In this document: positions 1 to 8,557 of the stretch, piece after piece | Layout of the letters: each line of letters begins with the position of its first letter | How positions within the stretch are numbered: the stretch's first letter is position 1 | DNA from: JAFKFJ01 sp963786445 | Lineage (GTDB): Bacteria; Pseudomonadota; Alphaproteobacteria; Acetobacterales; Acetobacteraceae | NCBI GenBank assembly: GCA_963786445.1 | Contig: CAWAZU010000035.1 | Coordinates: forward strand, 1 to 64,000 | DNA length: 64,000 nt | Direction: 5' to 3' | Made by a program: the position numbers and the translations under genes | Notes under the pieces: model-generated | Seen by the model: only the letters and a program-made list of their open reading frames with translations | Told to the model about the DNA's origin: nothing | The model's database searches: none

Positions 1-7
1 TAGGACG

Positions 8-151
8 TCACTGAACAGGAGCAATGGCTTCGGATAGCAGGTTGCGGCCCGCGGTGTCGGCGCCTGCGCGAAGTCGGTGTGGTGCGAGCGATGGCCGCCG
101 CACGCCGGCTTCGTGCAGCGCCTCCAGGAGCGCGGTGCTGGTGGAGTACAT
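8..151 (-). pseudogene. possible truncated 5' end of a TPP-dependent (acetolactate-synthase-like) gene
   Basis: A short reading frame of 47 codons lies 22 bases downstream of the aminotransferase gene on the same strand. Its first residues (MYSTSTALLEALHEAGVR) resemble the N-terminus of thiamine-pyrophosphate-dependent enzymes, where a 'S-x-ALLEAL-x-AGV' helix precedes the substrate loop. After that the frame loses resemblance. A neighbouring frame continues with SHHTDFAQ, close to the 'GSDH' loop expected next, which would fit a frameshifted remnant. No domain can be confirmed in so short a piece. The reading rests on resemblance only, and the rest of bases 1-173 shows nothing else. Confidence 0.25.
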
Positions 152-173
152 CGCTGGCTGCGGCTGCTGACGA

Positions 174-1349
174 TCAACCGGCCGGGTCGGCCAGCACTGC
201 CATCGCCGCCGCCACGCCGCCGCCCGCGTGCGGCACGCCGGCGAGATGCAGCCCCATCTCCACCCCGCCCAGCGTGCCGACCAGCGAAAGGTCGTTGAAG
301 TCGCCGAGATGGCCGATGCGGAACACGATATCCTTCAGCCGGCCCAGGCCGCTGCCGAGGCTCATGTTGAACCGACGCAGGATCAGCGCGCGCAGCGCAT
401 CGGCGCTGTGGCCCTCCGGCATCCGCACGGCGGTCAGCGAGCCGGAGTAGTCGCGCGGCTCCAGGCACTGCACTTCCAGCCCCCAGGCGCCGGCCGCGGC
501 GCGCGTGGCGGCGGCGTGGCGGGCGTGGCGGGCGAACACGTTCGGCAATCCCTCCTCCTCCAGCATCGCCAGCGCCTCCTGCAACCCGCGCAGCAAATTG
601 GTTGCCGGCGTGAACGGGAAGAAAAATCCGGCATTGGCCTGCAACATCGGGCGCCAGTCCCAGTAGCTGCGCGGCAGGCGCGCGCGCTCGGCGGCGGCGA
701 GCGCGCGCGGACTGATCGCGTTGAACGACAGTCCGGGCGGCAGCATCAGGCCCTTCTGGCTTCCGCCGACGGTGACATCGACACCCCACTCGTCATGGCG
801 GTAGTCGATCGAGGCGAGAGAGGAAATGGTATCGACCAGCAGCAGCGCCGGATGCCGTTCGGCGTCGATCGCGGCGTGGATCGCGGCGATCGGGCTGGTG
901 CAGCCCGTGGAAGTCTCGTTGTGGACGACGCAGACCGCGCGGATGCGGTGAGCGCCGTCCGCGCGCAGCGCCTCGGCGATCGCCGATGGGTCGGCGCCGC
1001 GGCGCCAGTCGGTCTCCAGCAGGATCGGTTCGAGGCCGAGCCGCTGCGCCATCTCCTGCCACAGCGTCGCGAACCAGCCGGTGCGCACCATCAGCACCGC
1101 GTCGCCCGGCGAGAGCGTGTTGACCAGCGCCGCCTCCCACGCGCCGGTGCCGGAGGCGGGATAGATGATCACCGGGCCGGCCGTCTGAAACACGCGCTTC
1201 AGGCCCGTCAGCACCGCGCGGCCAAGCTCGGCGAAGCCGGGGCCGCGATGGTCGATCGTCGGTTCGGCGATCGCGTGCAGCACGCGGTCGGGCACGTTGG
1301 TCGGGCCGGGGATTTGCAGGAAATGCCGGCCGGGGGCACGGGCGTTCAT
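174..1349 (-). CDS. class V aminotransferase, serine/alanine/ureidoglycine-glyoxylate family
   Basis: This 391-residue cytosolic PLP enzyme has the usual length and order for the serine-glyoxylate/alanine-glyoxylate aminotransferase family. The N-terminal IPGPTNVP motif, the SGTGAWEAAL phosphate-binding loop near residue 66, Asp173 in LLLVDTISS and the Schiff-base lysine K199 in GGSQKGLMLPPG are all present. The same family contains (S)-ureidoglycine-glyoxylate aminotransferase (PucG) of purine breakdown. That fits the neighbouring amidase and ring-opening hydrolase, but sequence alone does not separate these activities. The ATG overlaps the TGA of the upstream amidase gene (ATGA), so the two are translationally coupled. 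A 22-base gap follows before the doubtful fragment at the window edge. Confidence 0.85.
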   Translation of the reverse strand: MNARAPGRHFLQIPGPTNVPDRVLHAIAEPTIDHRGPGFAELGRAVLTGLKRVFQTAGPVIIYPASGTGAWEAALVNTLSPGDAVLMVRTGWFATLWQEMAQRLGLEPILLETDWRRGADPSAIAEALRADGAHRIRAVCVVHNETSTGCTSPIAAIHAAIDAERHPALLLVDTISSLASIDYRHDEWGVDVTVGGSQKGLMLPPGLSFNAISPRALAAAERARLPRSYWDWRPMLQANAGFFFPFTPATNLLRGLQEALAMLEEEGLPNVFARHARHAAATRAAAGAWGLEVQCLEPRDYSGSLTAVRMPEGHSADALRALILRRFNMSLGSGLGRLKDIVFRIGHLGDFNDLSLVGTLGGVEMGLHLAGVPHAGGGVAAAMAVLADPAG

Positions 1350-2749
1350 GGCGTTTCGTCCAGGTTCGGCAGCGCCGGTGCGGGATGCGCGGCGGCCACC
1401 GCGGCGGCAAAGTCGAGCAGCGCGGCGTCGGTACCGAATCCTGCCACGAGTTGCACGCCGATCGGCAGCCCGCCGGCGGAGACGGCGACCGGCAGGCTGA
1501 TCGCCGGCAGCCCGGCGATGTTCACCCAGCCGGTGAACACGGCATGGTCGCGCGGCCCTGCCTGGCGCCCCGCGATCTCGGTCGGATAGGGCTGTTCCGC
1601 CGGCCAGGGCAGTGCGGCGGCGGTGGGCGTCAGCACCAGATCGGTCTCGGCGAACAGTTCCGCGCAGCGGCGGCGGAAGGCGGCGACGCGTTCCAGCGCA
1701 TCGATATAGTCCATGCCGGTGAGCTTCTCGCCGTCGGCCGCCATCGCGCGTGCCGACGCGCCCGCCTGCGCGCCGATCTTTCCGCCGTCGCGGGCCGCGA
1801 GCCACGCGGCGCCGGCGCGCGAGATCACGTGCCAGATGCGCGCCGCGTCATCGAGGTCAAAGAACACGCTGCCCTCGCGGACGACATGGCCGGAGCGGGC
1901 GAGCCACGCCGCGACCGCACCGGTCGCCGCCGCCACGTCGGGATCGACCGGGGCCGCGCCGAAGCGCGGGATGTAGAGCACGCGCCGCGGACCGTCCGGC
2001 CATGGCGATGCCGCGGCGTAGAGCGAACGGCGGTCGCGCCCGTCCGGTCCGGCCATCGCCGCGTCCAGCAGGTGCGCATCGGCGACCGAGCGCGTCAGCG
2101 TCCCGACCGTCTCGAAATCCGTCAGGATGGCGGGAAACCCGTCAATGCGGGCGACATGCCCCGTCGAGGGTTTCCAGCCGACCAGGCCGGTGTGGCAGGC
2201 CGGGCGGCGGATGGAGCCGCCGCCGTCGGTGCCGATCGCCGCCGCCACCAGCCCCGCCGCGACCCCCGCCGCCGCGCCGCCGGAGGAGCCGCCGGGCGTC
2301 AGCCGGGTGTCCCACGGGTTGCGCGTGACGCCAAAAAGGTCGTTCCTGGTGTAGCCCTCCAGTGTCAGTTCCGGCACGTTGGTCTTTCCGACGATCACCG
2401 CCCCCGCCGCGCGCAGCCGCGCCACCGGCAACTCGTCGCGCTCGGGCACGAAATCGGCGAGCGCCCGGCTGCCCCAGGTCGCCCGCATCCCCGCGACCAG
2501 GATGCTGTCCTTGACCGAGATCGGCACGCCCTCCAGCGCCGAGCGCGGCTTGCCGGCGCGCAGCCGCGCGTCGCTCGCCCGCGCCGCCGCCCGTGCCCCT
2601 GCTTCGTCCAGCGTCACAAAACTGTTGAGCCGCCCGTCAAGGCGGCGGATGCGGTCCAGGCAGAGATCGAGCAGCGCCTCCGCGGTCAGTTCGCGCGCGT
2701 GCAGCGCCGCCGCCAGCGAAGTCACGTCCTGCCGCCAAACCTGCGCCAT
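1346..2749 (-). CDS. amidase signature (AS) family hydrolase
   Basis: This 467-residue protein is a typical amidase-signature hydrolase. The Ser-cisSer-Lys triad is visible as K80 (GVPISVKDS), cis-Ser S155 in GGSSGG and nucleophile S179 in GTDGGGSI, with the family's normal 24-residue gap between the two serines. It should hydrolyse a carboxamide, releasing ammonia in the cytosol. The family includes biuret, allophanate and 1-carboxybiuret hydrolases (AtzE/AtzF-like). Its position between a BMP-type importer and an aminotransferase, with a cyanurate/barbiturate hydrolase further upstream, makes a ureido-type substrate attractive but unproven. The C-terminal allophanate-hydrolase domain is absent. 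It starts 11 bases after the permease stop and overlaps the next gene by four bases. Confidence 0.85.
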   Translation of the reverse strand: MAQVWRQDVTSLAAALHARELTAEALLDLCLDRIRRLDGRLNSFVTLDEAGARAAARASDARLRAGKPRSALEGVPISVKDSILVAGMRATWGSRALADFVPERDELPVARLRAAGAVIVGKTNVPELTLEGYTRNDLFGVTRNPWDTRLTPGGSSGGAAAGVAAGLVAAAIGTDGGGSIRRPACHTGLVGWKPSTGHVARIDGFPAILTDFETVGTLTRSVADAHLLDAAMAGPDGRDRRSLYAAASPWPDGPRRVLYIPRFGAAPVDPDVAAATGAVAAWLARSGHVVREGSVFFDLDDAARIWHVISRAGAAWLAARDGGKIGAQAGASARAMAADGEKLTGMDYIDALERVAAFRRRCAELFAETDLVLTPTAAALPWPAEQPYPTEIAGRQAGPRDHAVFTGWVNIAGLPAISLPVAVSAGGLPIGVQLVAGFGTDAALLDFAAAVAAAHPAPALPNLDETP

Positions 2750-2760
2750 CGCCTGCTCCC

Positions 2761-3672
2761 CTATTGTTCCAGCGGCCGGCCGATCGCCGCCGGCATGCGC
2801 GAGGACCGGCCGATCCCGGCCAGCACCGCCAGCGCGATCACATACGGCGCCATCTGCACCACGTAGGAACTGACCGGCACCCCGAAACTCTGCAAGCGCA
2901 GCTCGAACGCCTCCGCCGCGCCGAACACCAGGCAGGCCGCCGCCGCGCCCCACGGCGTCCAGCGCCCCACGATCAGCGAGGCGAGCGCCAGATAGCCGCG
3001 CCCGCCGGTCATGCCGTCGGTGAACGTGCCGACCTGCTGCAGCGACAGCACCGCCCCGCCCAGCCCAGCCACGGCGCCGCAGGCGACCACCGCCAGCATG
3101 CGCACGCGCAGCGGGTCGGCCCCGGCGGCGAACGCAGCCTCCGAGTTCTCTCCGGTCGCGCGCAGCGTCAGCCCGGCCTGCGTGCGACCGAGGAAGAACG
3201 TCAGCGCGACGCAGCCGAGCAGCGCCAGATAGGTCAGCGGCGGATGCACGAACAGCAGCGGCCCGAGCACCGGGATGCCGGACAGAAAGGGAATCGGCCA
3301 GGCCGCCAGCGGCGCCAGATGGATCGCCACCGGCCGCCCGCCACCGCCCGCGGCGATGCGCAGCAGGTAGCTGGTCAGGCCGAGTGCGAGGATGTTGGCG
3401 GCCAGCCCGGCCACCATGTTGTCGGCGCGGTAGCGCACGGCGACGACGGCCACCGCCAGCCCGATCGCCGCGCCGCCCAGCAGCGCCAGGGCCACGCCCG
3501 CGGCGTCGCTGCCGCTCGCCCAGGCGCCGACCGTGGCGGCAAAGGCGCCGGCCAGCATCATGCCCTCAAGCCCGACCGCGAACACCCCCGCCCGCTCCGA
3601 CAAGATGCCGCCCAGCGCCGCCAGCAGCAGCGGCGTGGCGATGCGGATGCTGGCTTCGAGGAACTCCATCAT
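2761..3672 (-). CDS. BMP-family ABC transporter permease, second subunit
   Basis: This inner-membrane permease of 303 residues belongs to the branched-chain/simple-sugar type permease family used by BMP (nucleoside and related) ABC importers. It has about eight to nine hydrophobic segments and the family loop GLRATGENSEAA-like (LTLRATGENSEAAF, about residue 190) that contacts the ATPase. A glycine-rich stretch with an SLQQVGTFTDGMT segment follows, typical of the second BMP permease. The start is the first of two tandem ATGs (3672 or 3669). It overlaps the stop of the upstream permease as ATGA. It probably forms a heterodimer with the preceding gene product and works with the binding protein at 6282-7301. 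The ATPase gene of the set is broken. Confidence 0.85.
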   Translation of the reverse strand: MMEFLEASIRIATPLLLAALGGILSERAGVFAVGLEGMMLAGAFAATVGAWASGSDAAGVALALLGGAAIGLAVAVVAVRYRADNMVAGLAANILALGLTSYLLRIAAGGGGRPVAIHLAPLAAWPIPFLSGIPVLGPLLFVHPPLTYLALLGCVALTFFLGRTQAGLTLRATGENSEAAFAAGADPLRVRMLAVVACGAVAGLGGAVLSLQQVGTFTDGMTGGRGYLALASLIVGRWTPWGAAAACLVFGAAEAFELRLQSFGVPVSSYVVQMAPYVIALAVLAGIGRSSRMPAAIGRPLEQ

Positions 3673-4619
3673 ATGCGGCGCACCGTCGCCACCAGCACGA
3701 ACAGCATGGTCAGGCCCTCGATCACTGCAACCAGCGCCGAGGGCACGCCGATCTGCCGCTGCATCGACAGCGACCCGGCCTCCAGCAGCCCCACGAACAG
3801 CGCCGCCGGCACCACCGCCAGCGGCTCCAGCGCGCCGAGCAGGGCCACCGTGACCGCCTTGAAGCCGAAACCGAGCGAGAACCCCTCGATCAGCCGCCGC
3901 TGCACGCCGAGCACCTCGATGCCGCCCGCCAGCCCCGCCAGCGCCCCGGCCAGCAACATCACCCCCCAGGTCAGGCGCGCCAGCGAGAACCCGGCATAGG
4001 CCGCAGCCGGGCGCGAGGCGCCGGCGACGCGCAGCGCGAAGCCGAAGCGCGTGCGCCACAGCACGAAGGACAGCAGGGCGGCCGCGGCAAGTGCCACCAC
4101 GAAGCCGGGATTGGCGTCGAACCCAGGCAGCCGCGGCAGCCAGGTCGCGCGCGGCATCAGCGGCGATTGCAGGAACCCGGCGCCGAACTGGCCGAGCGGC
4201 CCGGCCAGCACCAGCTGCACCAGCAGCAGCGCCACGAAGTTGAGCAGCAGCGTCGTCAGCACCTCGTGGACGCGCCGGCCGAGATGGATCGCGGTCGCCA
4301 GGCCGGACCAGGCCGCCCCCGCCACCGCGCCGCCGAGCAGCGCCGCGACCACGGCCAGCAGCGGCTGGCCGATCGGCCAGGCCAGGGCCGCCGCGGCGGT
4401 GCCGATGCCGCCGACCGCGATCTGGCCCTCCGCGCCGATATTGATGATCCCGGCGCGAAAGCACAGCGCCACGCCGGCGCCGGCGAGCAGGTAGGGCGTG
4501 GTGCGGTTCAGCGCCGCCCCGATCTGGTGCGGCGAGCCGACTGCCCCCGCCGCGATCGCGGCAAACGCCGCGAGCGGGTTGTGCCCCGAAAACGCGATCA
4601 GCGCCGCCGCGCACAGCAT
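3669..4619 (-). CDS. BMP-family ABC transporter permease, first subunit (5' end uncertain)
   Basis: This is the first of the two permeases. Recognisable features are the RTTPYLLAGAGVALCFRAGIINIGAEGQ segment, spanning the conserved 'FxAGxxNIGxEGQ' permease motif, and several membrane helices. The start is a problem. The first in-frame ATG (4619) falls inside what should be the first transmembrane helix (GRILLAVLLSMLCAAAL). Upstream codons in the same frame run into the inverted repeat at 4693-4780 without an ATG. Either a non-ATG start (for example the CTG or GTG codons around 4630-4680) is used, or the repeat's arrival removed the original start. Its stop overlaps the next permease by ATGA, so the pair is coupled. 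Confidence 0.75.
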   Translation of the reverse strand: MLCAAALIAFSGHNPLAAFAAIAAGAVGSPHQIGAALNRTTPYLLAGAGVALCFRAGIINIGAEGQIAVGGIGTAAAALAWPIGQPLLAVVAALLGGAVAGAAWSGLATAIHLGRRVHEVLTTLLLNFVALLLVQLVLAGPLGQFGAGFLQSPLMPRATWLPRLPGFDANPGFVVALAAAALLSFVLWRTRFGFALRVAGASRPAAAYAGFSLARLTWGVMLLAGALAGLAGGIEVLGVQRRLIEGFSLGFGFKAVTVALLGALEPLAVVPAALFVGLLEAGSLSMQRQIGVPSALVAVIEGLTMLFVLVATVRRI

Positions 4620-4692
4620 CGACAGCAGCACCGCCAGCAGGATGCGTCCGGCCAGATGATCGGTGGCGAGGCGCAGTCCGAAGTGGCTGCGC

Positions 4693-4780
4693 CCCCTCTC
4701 CCCGGCCCCCTCCCGCAAGGGGAGGGGGAGAAGGTTGCGTCGTCCCCTTTCCCCTTGCGGGAGGGGGCTAGGGGGAGGGG
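4693..4780. repeat. imperfect inverted repeat (REP-like palindrome) between ATPase and permease genes
   Basis: Two 30-base arms, 4693-4722 and 4751-4780, are inverted copies of each other with 27 of 30 positions matching, separated by 28 bases. Each arm has a C-rich block followed by CCCTCCCGCAAGGGG, which is itself a small hairpin. Palindromes of this kind are scattered between genes in many proteobacterial genomes. Here it sits at the junction of two genes that are normally adjacent or overlapping. It supplies the TAG stop of the broken ATPase (4768-4770) and extends an open frame into the permease start region. Confidence 0.75.
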
Positions 4781-6272
4781 TGCCGCGCACGCTGCCCGGA
4801 CCCTGTTGCCACCTGCGCCCGTGCGGCCATCCACAGGCCGATCTGGCGCAGATCGGCGTCGGCGCGCGCGACCACGCCGGCAAAGCCGCCATCCGCCATC
4901 ACCGCGATCCGGTCGCCGATCGCCAGCACTTCTTCCAGTTCGGAGGAGATGTACAGCACCGCACCGCCGGCATCGCGCAGCGCCACCACGCGGTCCAGCA
5001 CGAACCGGGTCGCGCCGGGGTCGAGGCCCCAGGCCGCCTGGTGCGCCACCAGCACGGCGGGCGCGCGGTTCAGCTCCCGTGCCACCACGATCTTCTGCTG
5101 GTTGCCGCCGGAGAGCCGGGCGACCGTCGCGGCGGGGCCGGGCGCGCGGATGTCGTACTCCGCCATCAGCGCCCGCGCCCGCGCATGCGCCGACCGCAGG
5201 CGTGCGGAAACCGTCGCGCAGCATCAGGTTCTCGGCAACCGACATCGCGCGCACCAGCGCGGTCTGCGCGCGATCGGCCGGCATGTAGGCCAGGCCCGCC
5301 CGCACCCGCGCCGCGACCGGGGCGAAAGTGACATCGCGCCCGTCGAGCACGATACGCCCGGCGCGGACGCGACGCAGTCCGGCCAGCGTCTCGGCGAGTT
5401 CCAACTGCCCGTTGCCGTCCACGCCGGCAACGCCGAGGATTTCGCCCGCAGCGCAACTCGAACGTCACGCCGCCGAGGCCCGGCACGACAAGGCCCTGCA
5501 CCGCCAGCCGCACCGCGCCGGGCGGGCGCGGGTCGGGCGTGTGCGGCGTGGTGATGTCGCGGCCGACCATCATCTCGGCCAGCCGGCCGCGACTGACGCC
5601 GGCGACCGGCGCACGGCCGGCGACACGGCCGGCACGCAGCACCACCACCTCGTCGCAGACGTCGAGAACTTCCTGCAGCTTGTGGGTGATGAACACGATA
5701 CCCTTGCCCTCGTCGCGCAGGCGGCGAAGGATCGCGAGCAGCCCGGCCACTTCCGTGGGCGCGAGGTTGGAGGTCGGCTCGTCGAGGATCAGCAGCTCCG
5801 CGTCGCGCAGGATGGCTTTGAGAATCTCCACGCGCTGCCTGCGGCCGAGCGGGAGCGAAGCGATGCGCGCCTCGGGGTCGAGGTCGAGGCCGAAACGCCG
5901 GCTTGCCTCGCGCACCCGCGCCGCCATCGCCGGCCCGCCGCAGCACGCGCCCGGCCGCCGGCCAGCCGAGCATCACGTTCTCCACGACGTTCATCGCGTC
6001 GATCAGCATGAAATGCTGATGGATCATGGCCAGCCCCGCCGCCATCGCCTCGGCGGGGCGGTGGTCCGCAAGTTGCGGCCGCGGAAGACGATGCTGCCGG
6101 CATCGGGCTTGAGCATGCCGAACAGCACCTTCATCAGCGTGCTCTTGCCCGAGCCGTTCTCGCCGAGCAGCCCGAGGATTTGTCCGGGCTGCACGTCGAG
6201 GTCGATGCCGTCATTGGCGCGCAGCGCGCCGAAGCAGCGCACGATCCCGCGCATCTCCAGCAGCGCGGGCAC
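4768..6272 (-). pseudogene. BMP-family ABC transporter ATPase, four frameshifts
   Basis: The two-domain ATPase of a BMP-type importer can be read only by changing frame four times. It starts with GTG at 6272, nine bases after the binding-protein stop. Domain 1 shows Walker A (GENGSGKST) and Walker B (LLILDEPTSNLAP). Domain 2 shows the degenerate GVDGNGQ loop and the signature ARLSGGNQQK, as expected for the family. The shifts fall at about 6052 (one C lost from a C run), 5936 (one G gained), 5450 (one base gained) and 5200. The coding pieces between shifts are well conserved and free of stops, so either the lesions are recent or the sequence is faulty here. The 3' end runs into the inverted repeat. 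If the breaks are real, the importer needs an ATPase from elsewhere. Confidence 0.8.
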
Positions 6273-6281
6273 GAGCGCCGC

Positions 6282-7301
6282 CTACGAGCCGCCGCGCGCG
6301 TCCTGCCGCGTCGGCACGATTTTCAGCGCACCGGAGGCGAACTGCTTGGCCATGTCGTCAAGTTCCGAGACCACGGACGCCGGCACCACCGGGTTGAATT
6401 CCTTGCCGTCCTGATAGAGCAATGTCGCGCCGGTGACCGGCGCGGTGTCGTAGCCGTACATCACGAACGTGCCGAACAGCTTGCCGCGCTTCACCTGGTC
6501 GGCGGTGTTGCCGAACATCGCAGGCCAGTCCTCGACGATGTTGGTCAGCACCAGGTCGGGCGCCAGCTTGGTCTGATCGACGCCGCGGCCGGTGACGAAC
6601 ACGCCCTTCGCCTTCGCCGCCTCGACGAGGCCGGTCTCGGCGGCGTTCAGCTTGCCGGTGAGCACGTCCGCCCCCTGCGCGATCAGCGACAGCCCGGCCT
6701 CCTTCGCCGCCGCCGAATCCTCCATGTCCCGGACATAGAGGATCGTCACCTTCGCCCCGGCCTTCGTGGCACAGATGCGGAATCCGCCGGCCTGCGCGGT
6801 GATGTTGGGCACGCCCTCCAGCCCATAGACGCCCGCCACATGGTGCGTCTTGCTCATGCGCGCGGCCAGCGTGCCGATCTGGCAGCCGAACTGGGCATTG
6901 TTCCAGTCGATCGACATCACGTTCGGCGCCATGCCCTCGTTGCCGCTGACCGCGATGAACTGCGTCTTCGGGAAGTCCGGCGCCACCTGCTCCATCGCCG
7001 AGACGAAGCGTCCGGAATGGCCCATCACGATCTGATAGCCGTGGCCGGCATAGTCGCGCAGCGCCTCGGCCTCGTCGGCGTCGGCGACGTTCTCGGTATA
7101 GGCGGTGCCGAAGCCGTGCGACTTCAGGCTCATCAGGATCGCGTAGCCGAGCGCGTTCCAGCTCTGGTCGTTGATGCTGCCCGGCAGCAGGATCGCCGCC
7201 TTGTCCTGGGCGGCGGCCGGCCCGGCCAGCGCCGGCGCGGCGAGCAGCAGCGCCGCGGCGAGCGCGGCGCGCCATGAACGGTGCAGAATCGATGCGGTCA
7301 C
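6282..7301 (-). CDS. BMP-family ABC transporter substrate-binding protein (periplasmic)
   Basis: This 339-residue periplasmic binding protein belongs to the BMP/PnrA family, whose members bind nucleosides, purines and related compounds. The GTG at 7301 was chosen because a G-rich ribosome-binding site (GGGGG) lies six bases upstream and it gives a clean signal peptide (SWRAALAAALLLAAPALAGPAAAQ). An upstream in-frame start would put about 19 poorly fitting residues first. Motifs include LLPGSINDQSWN just after the signal, the GHS segment near residue 85, and SIDWNNAQFGCQIG. It leads the transporter genes that follow. The 15-base palindrome 70-84 bases upstream of its start may be its control site. 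Confidence 0.85.
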   Translation of the reverse strand: MTASILHRSWRAALAAALLLAAPALAGPAAAQDKAAILLPGSINDQSWNALGYAILMSLKSHGFGTAYTENVADADEAEALRDYAGHGYQIVMGHSGRFVSAMEQVAPDFPKTQFIAVSGNEGMAPNVMSIDWNNAQFGCQIGTLAARMSKTHHVAGVYGLEGVPNITAQAGGFRICATKAGAKVTILYVRDMEDSAAAKEAGLSLIAQGADVLTGKLNAAETGLVEAAKAKGVFVTGRGVDQTKLAPDLVLTNIVEDWPAMFGNTADQVKRGKLFGTFVMYGYDTAPVTGATLLYQDGKEFNPVVPASVVSELDDMAKQFASGALKIVPTRQDARGGS

Positions 7302-7370
7302 GGGAATCCCCCTGTTGCTGTCCCTAAACGCTTCCCCAAGCAAGACCGGCGCCAGCATGGTGCGAACATT

Positions 7371-7385
7371 AAAGCAAGTTGCTTT
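7371..7385. promoter_or_regulatory. 15-base perfect palindrome upstream of the binding-protein gene
   Basis: AAAGCAA-G-TTGCTTT is a perfect inverted repeat in an AT-rich patch of an otherwise GC-rich region. It lies just after the ring-opening hydrolase stop and 70 bases before the binding-protein start. It could be an operator for a catabolite-responsive regulator or a weak terminator stem for the upstream gene. No T-run follows it on the minus strand, which favours an operator. Confidence 0.4.
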
Positions 7386-7387
7386 AT

Positions 7388-8476
7388 TTATTCAGCCCGC
7401 ACGATCGCGGCGATCGGCGCCTCGCCCGGCGCGCACTGGTGCTCGGTGCCGCCGGAGACGAAGATCGCCGCATCGCCCGTCACCGAGGCGATCACCGCGC
7501 CCAGTGCGGCGCGGGCGTGCCGCTCGTAGTTGATGTCGGCGTCCGACAGCATGGTGGTGCGCCTTCCGCGCAGCTTGCCGCTCGGCGGCGCCTCGGCCTT
7601 GGCGAACATGGCGACGACGCGCGCCGGGTCCGCCGCCCCGCCGCCCTGCGCCGCCGCGATGGCGGCGCGCACGCCGTCGGCGTCGATCACGTCGCGCAGC
7701 ACCGCATGCCCGATGCACAGATCGCCGCTCGCCTGCGCAGAATTGCCGAACAGCAGCACCTCGCAGTTGCGCAGTTCGCCGCCGGCGGACGTGTTCGCCA
7801 CGGTCGAGAACAGGTCGGTCCGCTGCGCGATCACGCCATCGCTGAGCGCCTCCGCCTTCACTTCACCCAAACCCAGCGCCACGCCGAGCGCCGTGGCGCC
7901 GCGCGCAAACGGTTTCGAGCCGTTCGGGTCGCGCGTCACCAGTTTTGCGCCGCGCCGGTCGGCGTCGGCGATCGCGGCGGGGGTGAGCAGCGGTCCTTTC
8001 ACCTGGACGTAATGCACGTCGGATGCGGCGGCGATGCCGGCCTCGCGCTGGGCGCGCCGCACCGCTTCGGCGACCTCGCGCACCTCCGCCATCGTGCCGA
8101 CCTCCTCGGGCGCGAAATCGCGCGTCACGGCGATCCCGATGGCGAGCCGCTTCGCGCCGGCCGGCGCGGCGGCCTCGGCGCTGCGGGTGAACACGGTTGC
8201 GTGCGGGCTGAGCACGCCTTCGGTGCCGCCGGACCAGACGAAGGCGATGCGGCGCGTCACCTCCTCCGGCGCGATGCCGAGATGGCGGGCGAGCAGCAGC
8301 GAGAACGCCAGCGTGGCGAAGCCGCGGGTGAAATCATTGGCGCCGCCGTTGCCTTCGGTCTTGCCGATCATGGCGACGATCTCGGCCGGATCGATGGCGC
8401 CGCTGGCGATCAGCTGTTCCAGCGCGGAGACGTCGTTGGGGCTGTTCATCAGCAGTTTCTGAACGCCGACTCGCAT
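7388..8476 (-). CDS. ring-opening amidohydrolase (cyanuric acid hydrolase / barbiturase family)
   Basis: At 362 residues this matches the AtzD/barbiturase family, which opens the ring of cyanuric acid or barbiturate. The family's three repeated units, each with a Lys-Ser pair, can all be seen: K39 (MIGKTEG) with S82 (WSGGTEG), K160 (VQVKGPLL) with S230 (TSAGGE), and K293 (FAKAEA) with S341 (VSGGTEHQ). All six active-site residues are kept, so it should be active. Whether the substrate is cyanurate or barbiturate cannot be read from these motifs. The start ATG follows a GGAG site. It opens the cluster that continues with the BMP transporter, amidase and aminotransferase, suggesting use of an imported nitrogen heterocycle as a nitrogen source. 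Confidence 0.9.
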   Translation of the reverse strand: MRVGVQKLLMNSPNDVSALEQLIASGAIDPAEIVAMIGKTEGNGGANDFTRGFATLAFSLLLARHLGIAPEEVTRRIAFVWSGGTEGVLSPHATVFTRSAEAAAPAGAKRLAIGIAVTRDFAPEEVGTMAEVREVAEAVRRAQREAGIAAASDVHYVQVKGPLLTPAAIADADRRGAKLVTRDPNGSKPFARGATALGVALGLGEVKAEALSDGVIAQRTDLFSTVANTSAGGELRNCEVLLFGNSAQASGDLCIGHAVLRDVIDADGVRAAIAAAQGGGAADPARVVAMFAKAEAPPSGKLRGRRTTMLSDADINYERHARAALGAVIASVTGDAAIFVSGGTEHQCAPGEAPIAAIVRAE

Positions 8477-8557
8477 CTCCGCTCCCTCCCGCAGCCGGGC
8501 CGCGATCCTGCACCAAAGTGCGGCCCGCGACCAGCCTCACGATGCCGGCAGGAGGCG

